Shown piece by piece: positions 23,399 to 31,009 of a DNA stretch of 46,546 nt; within the stretch, counting starts at the first letter, position 1; every line of letters begins with the position of its first letter. The translations under genes were made by a program, and so were the position numbers. The notes beneath the pieces were generated by a model, which worked only from the letters and a program-made list of their open reading frames with translations, had not been told where the DNA came from and did not search any database. The DNA comes from a virus: positions 1-46,546 of the IMG/VR virus record IMGVR_UViG_3300042402_007025; one strand, 5' to 3'.

Positions 23399-24955
23399 AT
23401 GGCAATTCGTATTGGATATAATGGACAAGTTTCGACTGGGTTAATTTTTGCATTTGACTCTGCCGATTTTTTTAATAGTTATAAAGGAGCACCAACTGTA
23501 AATACTATACCGTCACCACAAGTAAACAGCTATCCGACCTTAGGTAATGGTTGGGCCACTTATAATACAAATAAGTATTGTGGAAATAATGGCTGTGCTG
23601 TTTATTGGGATATTCCCGCAATTTCAAGCGTATCCAATAATATAATTACTACAGTTAGCTCGCATGGAATATACTCATTTGATGTAATTCGACCAGAAAC
23701 TAGTGGAGGTGGAGTTAGTGCAGGCACAGACTATTTTGCAAAGAAAATTTCAGATACTCAGTTTTCACTACATGCGTACAATGGTTCACAAGGTGGGGAT
23801 CAGGGTTATATTAATCCAGCAACCGGTGGTCATAAAGTTCACGATTCCTTTTGGTTAGATCAAAGAGTTTCAGTAAGCGCCAGCGGATTTCCTACTAAAT
23901 GGTGGGGAGCACCGCACCTTCCAAATTCAGGTCTTGTTAAAGAAATAATCACTGGAGGATTTGATCTATATCCTTCTCAAAAAACTGATTGTATGCGTCT
24001 ACATGCGCATCGTCCAGAAAGCGCAGATGGAATGGCATACGGGCCAGACGCAGTAGTTGTACCAGGACAAGTTCATACATATTCATTTTGGACAAGAGCT
24101 TTAAACCAACAGACTGCAAATGCTGGCGGAAGCATGTCTAATTATAATTATGGAAGTGTTAGTCCAACTAGCTGGGGTCACAGTTATACACATGGTCCTC
24201 TTGGTGTTTGGACCAGACAGTCTTTTCAATTTACACCAATTAATGAATATGTAATTTCCTACTTTTGGCCAGGAGCCCTTGATAAGTATGATATAGCAAA
24301 CATTCAAGTAGAACAAAAATCTCACCCTACTCCATTTGTTGCAGGGTCAAGAAGTACAACGACTGCTCTACTTGATGCAACAGGTAACCGAACAATAGAT
24401 TTACCAGTTATGAGTTATGATAATACTGGAATGTTTCAATTTGATGGAACCGACGATTACGGTAGCGTAGGTAATTTAGGATCAATTTCTGATTTTACCG
24501 TTGAAATAGTTTTTAAATCAGATAACGTTTCTAATTATAGAAATCCAATTGATTGTAATTGGTTAGTTTATAGCGGAGCTTATAGTAATATTGGACCGAG
24601 GCTTGAACAAAACTCTTCTGGAAATTTAGTATGGATAGTTGGAGACTCATCCGGTAGTTATACTGGAATACCCGTAGTTTCTTCTGGGTTAAGTGGCACA
24701 CCATACCACTATACTGCAATTACCCGAACCGGATCAACCTTTAAGACCTATTATAATGGTGCTCTTGTAAGTACAGCCTCTTTTAGTAATTGGTATGGAG
24801 CATTTTCAAATTTAGTTTTCGGAAAAGGTTTTTCCACAAGTAGTGAACGATGGTTTATTGGAAAAATTCCAATTGTTAAAATATACAATAGAGTTTTATC
24901 AGATAATGAAGTATCTCAAAACTTTAATGCATACAAAAAAAGATTTAATTTATAA
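23399..24955 (+). CDS. Two-domain LamG adhesin, 518 aa, with an extra inserted block
   Basis: It opens like its upstream paralogue (TGLIFAFDSADFFNSYKGAP) and shares the GSRSTTTALLDATGNRTIDL linker. The extra length is mostly an inserted block at about residues 55-165 (CGNNGCAVYWDIPAISSVSN, then VSAGTDYFAKKISDTQFSLH). The jelly-roll part lies at about residues 170-310 and the LamG domain at about 330-515 (FQFDGTDDYGSVGN, FTVEIVFKSDN, YYNGALVSTASFSNWYG, WFIGKIPIVKIYNRVLSDNE). Predicted carbohydrate-binding tail protein. The stop overlaps the next start by one base. Confidence 0.8.
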   Translation: MAIRIGYNGQVSTGLIFAFDSADFFNSYKGAPTVNTIPSPQVNSYPTLGNGWATYNTNKYCGNNGCAVYWDIPAISSVSNNIITTVSSHGIYSFDVIRPETSGGGVSAGTDYFAKKISDTQFSLHAYNGSQGGDQGYINPATGGHKVHDSFWLDQRVSVSASGFPTKWWGAPHLPNSGLVKEIITGGFDLYPSQKTDCMRLHAHRPESADGMAYGPDAVVVPGQVHTYSFWTRALNQQTANAGGSMSNYNYGSVSPTSWGHSYTHGPLGVWTRQSFQFTPINEYVISYFWPGALDKYDIANIQVEQKSHPTPFVAGSRSTTTALLDATGNRTIDLPVMSYDNTGMFQFDGTDDYGSVGNLGSISDFTVEIVFKSDNVSNYRNPIDCNWLVYSGAYSNIGPRLEQNSSGNLVWIVGDSSGSYTGIPVVSSGLSGTPYHYTAITRTGSTFKTYYNGALVSTASFSNWYGAFSNLVFGKGFSTSSERWFIGKIPIVKIYNRVLSDNEVSQNFNAYKKRFNL

Positions 24956-25293
24956 TGGCAAACCCATTTGAAAATAGAAGATGGCTAGTTATTCCATCAA
25001 CTATTGTTGAGTCAATTAATTTTGATCAGGTTCACGAGTTTAATGAAAGTTCTCTAAGATATTCCCTGGACGGTTCTCAAACATTTGTTAAATACGATAT
25101 TAACATAGTAGAAGAAGATATTGTACAAACTCTGCTTAACCCAGAATCAATGGTCGAAGAAACTTTTACTACTCCAGCTGGGATATATGGAAGACCTTCT
25201 ATTTGGAGCGAATCTTATCCAGAATTAACTCATGAAGAGATTATTACTCTTCTTTCCACTGAAGCTTGGTCAGAACCTTTAGCTGAAGTCTAA
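24955..25293 (+). CDS. Unknown small protein, 112 aa, coupled to the LamG gene
   Basis: TAATG overlap with the LamG gene upstream. The protein (MANPFENRRWLVIPSTIVES) is acidic, with IVEEDIVQTLLNPESMVEE in the middle and a Trp-containing C-terminal part (LLSTEAWSEPLAEV). No motif is recognised. Its position in the adhesin operon suggests a small fibre accessory protein. Confidence 0.6.
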   Translation: MANPFENRRWLVIPSTIVESINFDQVHEFNESSLRYSLDGSQTFVKYDINIVEEDIVQTLLNPESMVEETFTTPAGIYGRPSIWSESYPELTHEEIITLLSTEAWSEPLAEV

Positions 25294-25301
25294 TATAAAT
25301 A
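25294..25301 (+). promoter_or_regulatory. T4-type late promoter, perfect TATAAATA
   Basis: TATAAATA lies 1 nt after the stop of the 24955 gene, ending 19 nt before the ATG at 25321. Confidence 0.6.
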
Positions 25302-25320
25302 ATAAAAAATATTGTTTACA

Positions 25321-25656
25321 ATGTTAAAAGTAAAAATCGAATCGATTACAGGATTTGGCAAAACTGCAGAATTTGCTATTATCCACTTAATGCACTATGA
25401 TTTAGCATCAGGCAGCGCGACTGCTTCTGTTAACTTATATGAAGCTGATCCTAATCCAGGAACACCATCAACTCCAGTTGTTCAAATTATGACTAAGCAC
25501 ATTAACTGCACAGCAGAAGATACTGCTAATTGGGGTACCGATGATATGGTATTCGTTGATGTAGTATTGGAAAAAGCGGGTTTAGTTAGAGATACTGAAT
25601 GGGTTCAACCAGAACCGACTCCAGTTACGCCTCCGGCTGAACCAGAATTACCATAA
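25321..25656 (+). CDS. Unknown small protein, 111 aa, with proline-rich tail
   Basis: I start at the ATG at 25321 (MLKVKIESITGFGKTAEFAI) rather than the in-frame TTG at 25312, because of its distance from the late promoter motif and the sensible N-terminus. The body is beta-like with alternating hydrophobic residues (SATASVNLYEADPNPG) and the last 20 residues are a Pro/Glu tail (PEPTPVTPPAEPELP). It has its own late promoter motif and its own terminator, so it is a single-gene unit and may be abundant. A small virion protein is likely; identity unknown. Confidence 0.65.
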   Translation: MLKVKIESITGFGKTAEFAIIHLMHYDLASGSATASVNLYEADPNPGTPSTPVVQIMTKHINCTAEDTANWGTDDMVFVDVVLEKAGLVRDTEWVQPEPTPVTPPAEPELP

Positions 25657-25675
25657 TTTAAATTTTAAATTAGTT

Positions 25676-25705
25676 AAAAGGGAATATTTTATGTTCCCTT
25701 TTTTT
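25676..25705 (+). terminator. Intrinsic terminator
   Basis: AAAAGGGAA (25676-25684) pairs with TTCCCTTTT (25694-25702) around a 9-nt loop, followed by T residues to 25705. It closes the 25321-25656 unit. Confidence 0.9.
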
Positions 25706-25734
25706 ATGCAGCAAAACCAGAGTTTGACCCATAG

Positions 25735-25740
25735 TATAAG
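25735..25740 (+). promoter_or_regulatory. Possible TATAAT-class promoter (GTATAAG)
   Basis: ATAGTATAAG lies in the short gap between a terminator and the ATG at 25763 (22 nt away). A promoter is needed here because of the terminator. No ATAAATA motif is present in the gap. Confidence 0.45.
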
Positions 25741-25762
25741 AAAACAAAAAAGTAATAACTTC

Positions 25763-26212
25763 ATGAAGAACTTAACAGTAAAACTTTTTGAAATCTACTC
25801 TCTACAAAGCGAACTTAATGGCTTGATCAACCAGCAGAATGGAGAGAAGGTAAAATCAGGTATTCTAGACGAAGAAATTGGTCTAGTTGCTAAATACTGG
25901 ATTAACCAGTTAAACGATGTGGTAAATGCTGAGGCTAAAACCTTAGATTCACAACGTGAAGAATTGATCAAAAAATATGGTACGGCTGACGAGCAAGGTG
26001 GAGTTTCTCTCCAAATGGTTATCAAAGAAATGGACAAAGATGGTAAAGAAGTTTCTAAGATGAATCCTAACTTTGCAGAATTCAATAAGGAATTTAATGA
26101 ATTATTGAGTCAAGAGAAAGAATTATCGTATCACCCAATTAAGTTAGAAACGCTTAAAGATGTAAAGAGCGGTAATAACTACCCTACATTCTTTAAGTTT
26201 GTAGAGGCTTAA
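25763..26212 (+). CDS. Unknown protein, 149 aa
   Basis: The ATG at 25763 is chosen because the longer in-frame start (25691) lies inside the upstream terminator. The product (MKNLTVKLFEIYSLQSELNG) is mainly helical and charged (LIKKYGTADEQGGVSLQMVI, FAEFNKEFNELLSQEKELSY). No enzyme motif is seen. It stands alone between two terminators and uses a GTATAAG-type box, unlike the structural genes around it. That makes an early or middle regulatory or host-directed function plausible, but nothing identifies it. Confidence 0.65.
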   Translation: MKNLTVKLFEIYSLQSELNGLINQQNGEKVKSGILDEEIGLVAKYWINQLNDVVNAEAKTLDSQREELIKKYGTADEQGGVSLQMVIKEMDKDGKEVSKMNPNFAEFNKEFNELLSQEKELSYHPIKLETLKDVKSGNNYPTFFKFVEA

Positions 26213-26240
26213 TCTAATAATACCTACTATGAAAGACCGA

Positions 26241-26270
26241 GGCTGTACGCGAGTGCAGCCTTTGTTTTTT
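26241..26270 (+). terminator. Intrinsic terminator with GCGA tetraloop
   Basis: GGCTGTAC and GTGCAGCC form an 8-bp stem (one G-U pair) closed by a GCGA GNRA tetraloop at 26249-26252, followed by TTTGTTTTTT. Confidence 0.9.
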
Positions 26271-26277
26271 AGGTGGA

Positions 26278-26284
26278 ATAAATA
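26278..26284 (+). promoter_or_regulatory. Late promoter motif ATAAATA, leaderless spacing
   Basis: GAATAAATAATCTATATG: only 6 nt separate the motif from the ATG at 26291. If transcription starts about 6 nt after the motif, as in T4, the mRNA begins at the AUG. The minus-strand promoter at 28485 has nearly the same sequence. Confidence 0.6.
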
Positions 26285-26290
26285 ATCTAT

Positions 26291-26923
26291 ATGATACTAA
26301 GCGCAAGACAAAATGGATTCCTAATCAGTTTCCCAGAGACTTTCTTCTCAAAGGAGATAAGTAAGAAATACGAGAAATACTACAATAGTCTTATTATGCC
26401 ATACGAGACGATTGAAGATTTTATGGCATCTACTATTCAGTCAGTAACATTTAATGGCTTTACCGTGCCTATGGTAAGTCAAGTTCGACCTCTTGGTAAA
26501 ATGCAAGAGTTTCATAGTGCAAAACCGATTGCAGAAATGTTTGAGCGTAAGTTTACAATTAAATTTAAATTGAGTGATGCTTACCTTAACTATTTTATCT
26601 TTTTAGATAATGCTCTTAACTATTTAGATCAAGGAAACTTGGAACCAACTAACCTACGTAGATCGCTAAGTGGCGAAGGCAAGCCTTTTGTTAAGGATCC
26701 ACAAGGAATTACAATGGATCCAATCAGGTTAACTCTCTTAAATAATGAGGGTTATGCAGTTTCGTCTATTGTGTTTAATCACCCAATTTTGTCAGGAATG
26801 ACACAAATCTCGCTTTCATATAATGAAAATGCTCCAAAGTTTAATACATTTGAAGTATCATTCCAATTCTATAACTTTGATATTGCCCTAGATTTTGGTG
26901 AGGGTCTTAACTATATTGGTTAA
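26291..26923 (+). CDS. Putative tail tube-type protein (gp19/gp54-like)
   Basis: The 210-residue protein has a pattern seen in phage tail tube and tube-initiator proteins: an N-terminal strand NGFLISFP, a central IQSVTFNGFTVPMVSQ, a conserved-looking region around SAKPIAEMFERKFTIKFKLS, and C-terminal paired strands (DPIRLTLLNNEGYAVSSIVF, TQISLSYNENAPKFNTFEVS, FQFYNFDIAL). In T4 gp19, similarly placed strands build the tube ring. No alignment was possible, so this is a fold-level guess. The neighbouring minus-strand gene encodes a gp15-like tail completion protein, which fits. The stop codon overlaps the convergent minus-strand gene's stop. Confidence 0.45.
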   Translation: MILSARQNGFLISFPETFFSKEISKKYEKYYNSLIMPYETIEDFMASTIQSVTFNGFTVPMVSQVRPLGKMQEFHSAKPIAEMFERKFTIKFKLSDAYLNYFIFLDNALNYLDQGNLEPTNLRRSLSGEGKPFVKDPQGITMDPIRLTLLNNEGYAVSSIVFNHPILSGMTQISLSYNENAPKFNTFEVSFQFYNFDIALDFGEGLNYIG

Positions 26924-27723
26924 ACGTAAGAGTCTAACGTAACACTCTTTGGAAAAGGTAAGCCTTCGTCCTTTAATTTTTCAATATAAGCCATAACAAT
27001 ATCCTGTTTATTTGGATAGAGCGGAGACTTCATGAACAGATCAAATGTTTTCTTAAATGTATTCCATTCGTTAAAAGGTAAGGCTTCTCCAAAAATCGCT
27101 TTTGCCATATCTTCGGCAGACTCAGCAATTAATTGACGATCCATGATTTTGTAATTTACCTTTTTCATCTCTTTAACAATCTTATAGAGACCGTCTGGTC
27201 TTAACATATAACCTGTAAATTTAGAAGGTTGTGTAGGATCGCCTTCGATATCTTCTTTTCTGGAATCAAGAATTGTAAATAGGAAATATACACGGTGTTT
27301 AGTTGTATCAGGATCTTCTTCTATATTTTTATAGAAAACATCAGTAGCCTCTTTATTTGCAGTTTCCGGTCTTACAAAAATATCAATTTGAACAGGCTCG
27401 TGATTGGTTGGAGTAAAATTAGTTGAAACAATATTAAAACCATAAAATGCTTTTGCATCAATTCCTTGAGCTTTACACAGCTCAACGATTTTAGGAAGTT
27501 CTAAATCTGTGTATACCAGGCAATCAATATCTCCTGAAATAGGTTTCTGTTTCCAGCTACCAATCGGTTCACCAGGCTGGCTTCCGAGTATTCCCTGGAC
27601 TACCTTATCGTTAAACTCTGCAACGATTCTTTGAATATCTTCTCTTTTAACAGAAACCGTTTCTGGAAAAGCATTACCGCCTTCTGATATGATAAAACTG
27701 GTATATTCTAATAGGTATTTCAT
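26920..27723 (-). CDS. Nucleotidyltransferase-fold protein (DNA polymerase beta superfamily)
   Basis: The 267-residue protein holds the NTase signature: GSWKQKPISGDIDCLVYTD, with G55-S56 and the acidic pair D65 and D67, and a third acidic residue D114 in VQIDIFV on a following strand. These are the metal-binding positions of Pol beta-type nucleotidyltransferases, so it could be catalytically active. Hallmarks of tRNA CCA-adding or kanamycin-type enzymes are not clear. The rest (EDMAKAIFGEALPFNEWNTF) is helical. It is convergent with the 26291 gene (stops overlap by 4 nt) and lies downstream of the gp15-like gene, whose start abuts its own start. Substrate unknown. Confidence 0.7.
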   Translation of the reverse strand: MKYLLEYTSFIISEGGNAFPETVSVKREDIQRIVAEFNDKVVQGILGSQPGEPIGSWKQKPISGDIDCLVYTDLELPKIVELCKAQGIDAKAFYGFNIVSTNFTPTNHEPVQIDIFVRPETANKEATDVFYKNIEEDPDTTKHRVYFLFTILDSRKEDIEGDPTQPSKFTGYMLRPDGLYKIVKEMKKVNYKIMDRQLIAESAEDMAKAIFGEALPFNEWNTFKKTFDLFMKSPLYPNKQDIVMAYIEKLKDEGLPFPKSVTLDSYV

Positions 27724-28478
27724 TATAGTGGGTTATTGTTATCAATCCAAGCTTTACCGTCAAGCTGGCCAGAATCTTGATCAATAGTTTTTATTAAAAT
27801 TTGATCAATAACATTTCCTCTAAACATTTCCGTAGTTTTATCAAAGCTTGGAAAGTAGGTTTCAATTTCAATTTGAAAAGTTATTGTAATTTTATTATTG
27901 TCAGTATAGGAAAATTTATAGGCTTTATCATTTGTCGCCTGATCTGGAAAAACAAATAGCGCAGGAATTCGGATTCCTCTATATTGAAAATACATTACAC
28001 GATTACTATAGAAGAGATCAAATAGTTTTTCGGTTGCTTTAAATGTTTTATTAAGATTATCAACAATAATTTTTGCATCAAAATTTACTTTAAGCGGAAG
28101 CGAATAGAGTCTAGCTGAATAGGCTTTACTTTTCTTTGCATCATTTTCATCAAACTCATCTCGTTGAAAAGTTCCTCTAACATATTTGTTTACAAGATCT
28201 GAAGATTTTACATTAAATGAGCTTAAGGTAATAATTCCTCTTGGAATAGGATCGTAATTACCCTCTGCCATTTGAGAAATTTTACAACTAGATGGAATTC
28301 CTACAAAAAAATCTTGCATAAATCCCTCATCCGTTCCTTGATTAAAGTAGAATGGAATAGTATGTGTTTCTAGACGATCGTCTCGCCAAAGCTCAACCTC
28401 CAATTGTCTATTTAGAAGATCTAATAGCGAAATTGTAAGGTTACGAAGGAATATATCCTGTGTGTTTGTATTCTTCAT
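27723..28478 (-). CDS. Tail sheath stabilizer/completion protein, T4 gp15-like
   Basis: This 251-residue protein has the pattern I associate with T4 gp15: an N-terminal RNLTISLLDLLNRQLEVELW, a centre with DPIPRGIITLSSFNVKSSDL, the segment YSARLYSLPLKVNFDAKIIV followed by a helix (EKLFDLFYSNRVMYFQYRG), IPALFVFPDQA, and the strand TITFQIEIETYFPSFD near the C-terminus. In T4, gp15 caps the tail tube and sheath and forms the head-binding interface. Length is close to the T4 protein (272 aa). It is on the minus strand with its own late-type promoter motif (28485-28491) 6 nt before its ATG. Family assignment is by pattern, not alignment. Confidence 0.6.
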   Translation of the reverse strand: MKNTNTQDIFLRNLTISLLDLLNRQLEVELWRDDRLETHTIPFYFNQGTDEGFMQDFFVGIPSSCKISQMAEGNYDPIPRGIITLSSFNVKSSDLVNKYVRGTFQRDEFDENDAKKSKAYSARLYSLPLKVNFDAKIIVDNLNKTFKATEKLFDLFYSNRVMYFQYRGIRIPALFVFPDQATNDKAYKFSYTDNNKITITFQIEIETYFPSFDKTTEMFRGNVIDQILIKTIDQDSGQLDGKAWIDNNNPL

Positions 28479-28484
28479 ATAGGT

Positions 28485-28491
28485 TATTTAT
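28485..28491 (-). promoter_or_regulatory. Late promoter motif ATAAATA on the minus strand, leaderless spacing
   Basis: On the minus strand the sequence reads GAATAAATAACCTATATG, nearly the same as at 26278. The spacing to the ATG is again 6 nt. It sits directly downstream of the tmRNA 3' end. Confidence 0.65.
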
Positions 28492-28512
28492 TCACCTAGA
28501 AAAATACAGTAG

Positions 28513-28979
28513 TGGAGCTGACGGGAGTCGAACCCGTGTCCAATCCGGCTACTTCAATGAATTCATTCACAGGCTTAGTCCATTTTTTCTAAATTGGACA
28601 AAATATCTGATTTGATGTATGTGGGAAACCCATCAGAAAAACAACCTGGTCTCGAAATTATTTAGTAGAGCTCCGACCTGTTACTCCAACTCTTTCGCCC
28701 CCTGTATAGATCGACTACGATCAGATGCTCAAGGTCAGCCTTGACTATTAAGGGAGCCACCTGGATTTGGCTTTCACTTCTTCTTAAAGTCCCATGAGTG
28801 ATACGGGAGAGATTAGGCAGCTACTGCTAAATCTGCACCTACGAAAGACATTGCGTCTTCGAAAGTCCAAGTTGACTTATTGTCAGTTATTGTTCGTATA
28901 GGTTATTAAGGAGTTTCCAATACTAACTCCGCCTGCATTCAAAGAACTACGACCGCTTGTCAAACGCCAAAACAGCCCC
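28513..28979 (-). ncRNA. ssrA: Phage-encoded tmRNA (transfer-messenger RNA)
   Basis: Read on the minus strand, the 5' end GGGGCTG pairs with CAGCTCC at the 3' end to form a 7-bp acceptor stem. The T arm is clear: ACGGG, loop TTCGACT, CCCGT (complement of 28522-28538). The 5' segment GGCGTTTGACAAG resembles the conserved tmRNA D-like region, and GCAGGC / GCCTGT can form part of the long H2 helix. An early hairpin GGAGTT/AACTCC and several later stems (for example GATCG-TAGT-CGATC, GTCCA/TGGAC) fit pseudoknots. A tag reading frame ends in LAVAA then TAA at 28813-28815; with GCA (28852-28854) as resume codon the tag is AMSFVGADLAVAA. The bases before GCA (AAGAC) resemble those before the E. coli resume codon (TAGTC). 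The 3' CCA is not encoded (A then CT). At about 467 nt it is long for a tmRNA. Confidence 0.92.
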
Positions 28980-28988
28980 ATATTTCTT

Positions 28989-28994
28989 AGTATA
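28989..28994 (-). promoter_or_regulatory. Possible tmRNA promoter (-10 TATACT)
   Basis: Minus strand TTAGTATTATACTAAG, with TATACT ending 9 nt before the tmRNA 5' end. The element is a near-palindrome (28987-29001), so a + strand TAGTATAAT box is also present. No -35 is visible. Confidence 0.4.
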
Positions 28995-29060
28995 ATACTA
29001 AAGAATTATCTATTTGGTCTAGAGCGACGGTAAATCTTTTCCAAACCTCGATTATCCCTA

Positions 29061-29067
29061 ATAAATA
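29061..29067 (+). promoter_or_regulatory. T4-type late promoter motif ATAAATA
   Basis: CTAATAAATAACA, 20 nt before the ATG at 29088. It lies in the divergent region between the tmRNA and the baseplate gene. Confidence 0.6.
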
Positions 29068-29087
29068 ACAAAAAAGAATTCGCCAAG

Positions 29088-30755
29088 ATGGCCGAAACAC
29101 TTTCACCAACATACAAGCTTTTTAAAGGCCTTAGTGTAAACGCTGGAGATCTATATAGAGAGTCTTATCAGTTTTTACAAGAAAAATTTAAGACAAAGGG
29201 CGAAATATTTACCCTAGCTTCGCCATTCGGTCAGTTACTGGTAGTTTTACACAACTTAACTGAGCTTATACTTTTTTATATTGAAGACTCTATTACTGAA
29301 CTTAACATATATGAAGCGGCTCGCCCTTCATCTGTATATTCACTAGCCTCATTGGCTGGACACAATCCAAGCCGTGCGATTTCTGCAGCAGGTACAATTA
29401 ATATCAAACCAAGTCCAAAGGTTGATTTTGAAAAGGTTCCAGGTAATAAGTTAATTTTTACTAAATACATGAATCTAAATTGTGAAAACAATGGATTAAA
29501 TTATGTATTGGAAATGGCAGGTGATGAATCTCGCCTAGATATGAAAGGTACAATTGGTTTAAATTTTACAATTAGACAGGGAAGACTTCAACAACAAACC
29601 TATGGTGGAACCGGAGTTGCTTTTCAAAGTTTTCAATTAGGCTATCCAAATAACTTTTTAATTGATCAGTTTTTAGTTAACGTCTATGTTAATGGAGAAA
29701 TATGGACTAAATATGAGTCAATGTTAGATATTCCAAGAAATGCTCAAGGATATGTATGTAAAACTGGTATTACTAATGGATTAGACATTTATTTTGGTAA
29801 CGGATCCTTTGGAAAAATTCCAGAATCTGGCTCAGAGATTATTGTTGAATATTTAGTAACTGAAGGTAGCGTTGGTAATATTAATACTGATTCACTATCT
29901 GAATTAGTGTTTACCTTTACTGATACTGCTCTAAATATGATTGGGGAAGAGGTTACACTTTCTGATATGGTTACGGTAAGCTGTCTAAATGCCCCTAATT
30001 TTGGAACAGATCCAGAATCTTTAAGTTTAACTAGACTACTTGCGCCAAAAGCAAGTAAAAACTTTGCACTTGTTAATATTGATAATTATGAAGTCTTAAT
30101 GAGAAAATTACAAATGTTTTCTTCAATTAGAGTTACATTAGATCCTTTGGATAATCGCGTAATTAATATTTTCTTGGTTCCAGATATCACAAAGATTTTT
30201 GCAAGAGGCGTTGATTATTTTAATTTAATTGAAGATAGATTTAAATTAACAGCATTTCAAAAAACTGAACTATTAAAATACATTAAGAAGTCTGGCACTG
30301 AAATGGTCTCAACCACAGTTAGATTATTGGACCCAACTCCAAGAAAATACGCACTAAATATCAGTTTAGTTACATTTTCTGATTTTGATAAAGATTCAAT
30401 CAAAAGTCAAATTACAGATCAAATTGGTTCTTACTTTATTAATAGTACCCGTAAAGATCGTATTCCAAAGAGTGATTTAATTAAATTAATTGAAGGAATT
30501 TCTGGAGTAGATTCAGTTAGTATTCAAATTATTGGAGAGGCAAATGAAGCTTCTGCAATTAAAAATCCAACTTCAGTTAATCCACCACTAGTCGGGTTAG
30601 ATTCGTATAATGATATTATAATTCAACCAAATGAATTTGCAATTATCAGAGGAGGTTTTAAAGATCGCACAGGACTAGTGTATGAGGCCGGTCTTTCTGA
30701 CGATAAGTTATGTGCAATAAATGTATTCTTTAGGGATGAAACAAAATCTGTTTAA
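29088..30755 (+). CDS. Baseplate wedge protein, gp6/baseplate J-like
   Basis: The 555-residue protein shows the baseplate wedge pattern: an N-terminal helical region (LHNLTELILFYIEDSITELN, EAARPSSVYSLASLAGHNPS), a central beta domain (GTINIKPSPKVDF, LDIYFGNGSFGKIPESGSEI, IVEYLVTEGSVGNIN), and a C-terminal part with LAPKASKNFALVNIDNYEVL, IRVTLDPLDNRVINIFLVPD and FINSTRKDRIPKSDLIKLIE, then GISGVDSVSIQI. The GNGSFGKIP and GSVGNIN motifs are typical of the J/gp47/gp6 family, which forms the wedge ring around the hub. It heads the gene run that continues to the terminase genes. Start codon supported by the upstream late promoter motif. Confidence 0.85.
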   Translation: MAETLSPTYKLFKGLSVNAGDLYRESYQFLQEKFKTKGEIFTLASPFGQLLVVLHNLTELILFYIEDSITELNIYEAARPSSVYSLASLAGHNPSRAISAAGTINIKPSPKVDFEKVPGNKLIFTKYMNLNCENNGLNYVLEMAGDESRLDMKGTIGLNFTIRQGRLQQQTYGGTGVAFQSFQLGYPNNFLIDQFLVNVYVNGEIWTKYESMLDIPRNAQGYVCKTGITNGLDIYFGNGSFGKIPESGSEIIVEYLVTEGSVGNINTDSLSELVFTFTDTALNMIGEEVTLSDMVTVSCLNAPNFGTDPESLSLTRLLAPKASKNFALVNIDNYEVLMRKLQMFSSIRVTLDPLDNRVINIFLVPDITKIFARGVDYFNLIEDRFKLTAFQKTELLKYIKKSGTEMVSTTVRLLDPTPRKYALNISLVTFSDFDKDSIKSQITDQIGSYFINSTRKDRIPKSDLIKLIEGISGVDSVSIQIIGEANEASAIKNPTSVNPPLVGLDSYNDIIIQPNEFAIIRGGFKDRTGLVYEAGLSDDKLCAINVFFRDETKSV

Positions 30756-30757
30756 TT

Positions 30758-31003
30758 ATGAATAGAGATTCAATTTTTAGAAAATCAATAGAACGTAAAG
30801 AAAATCGTCTCTATGTGGGTTTTAGCTACAGAAATAAGATTATAGAAAAAACAGTATCTCCATATCTATTGGGAGTTTCAGCCTTTATGGATAAATTCTT
30901 ACTAAAATTGGATGCAATCGTGTTTAACAATATTGAAGCGGTCAAAAAAATTAAAATATTTGCTAACCCAGCTCTGGATAAGAACGAGACAAAATTAAAC
31001 TAA
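30758..31003 (+). CDS. Unknown small protein, 81 aa
   Basis: It lies 2 nt after the baseplate wedge gene and 6 nt before the terminase small-subunit candidate. The product (MNRDSIFRKSIERKENRLYV) is basic, with a single hydrophobic helix-like stretch (VSPYLLGVSAFMDKFLL). No motif recognised. It may be a small baseplate or packaging accessory. Confidence 0.6.
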   Translation: MNRDSIFRKSIERKENRLYVGFSYRNKIIEKTVSPYLLGVSAFMDKFLLKLDAIVFNNIEAVKKIKIFANPALDKNETKLN

Positions 31004-31009
31004 AGTCCA

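Noticed and set aside
25722-25740. TTGACC next to TATAAG as a sigma70 -35/-10 pair
   Set aside because: The two boxes are only about 5 nt apart, far too close for a -35/-10 pair.
25691-25762. Longer start for the 149-aa protein
   Set aside because: The start codon sits in the loop and stem of a terminator.
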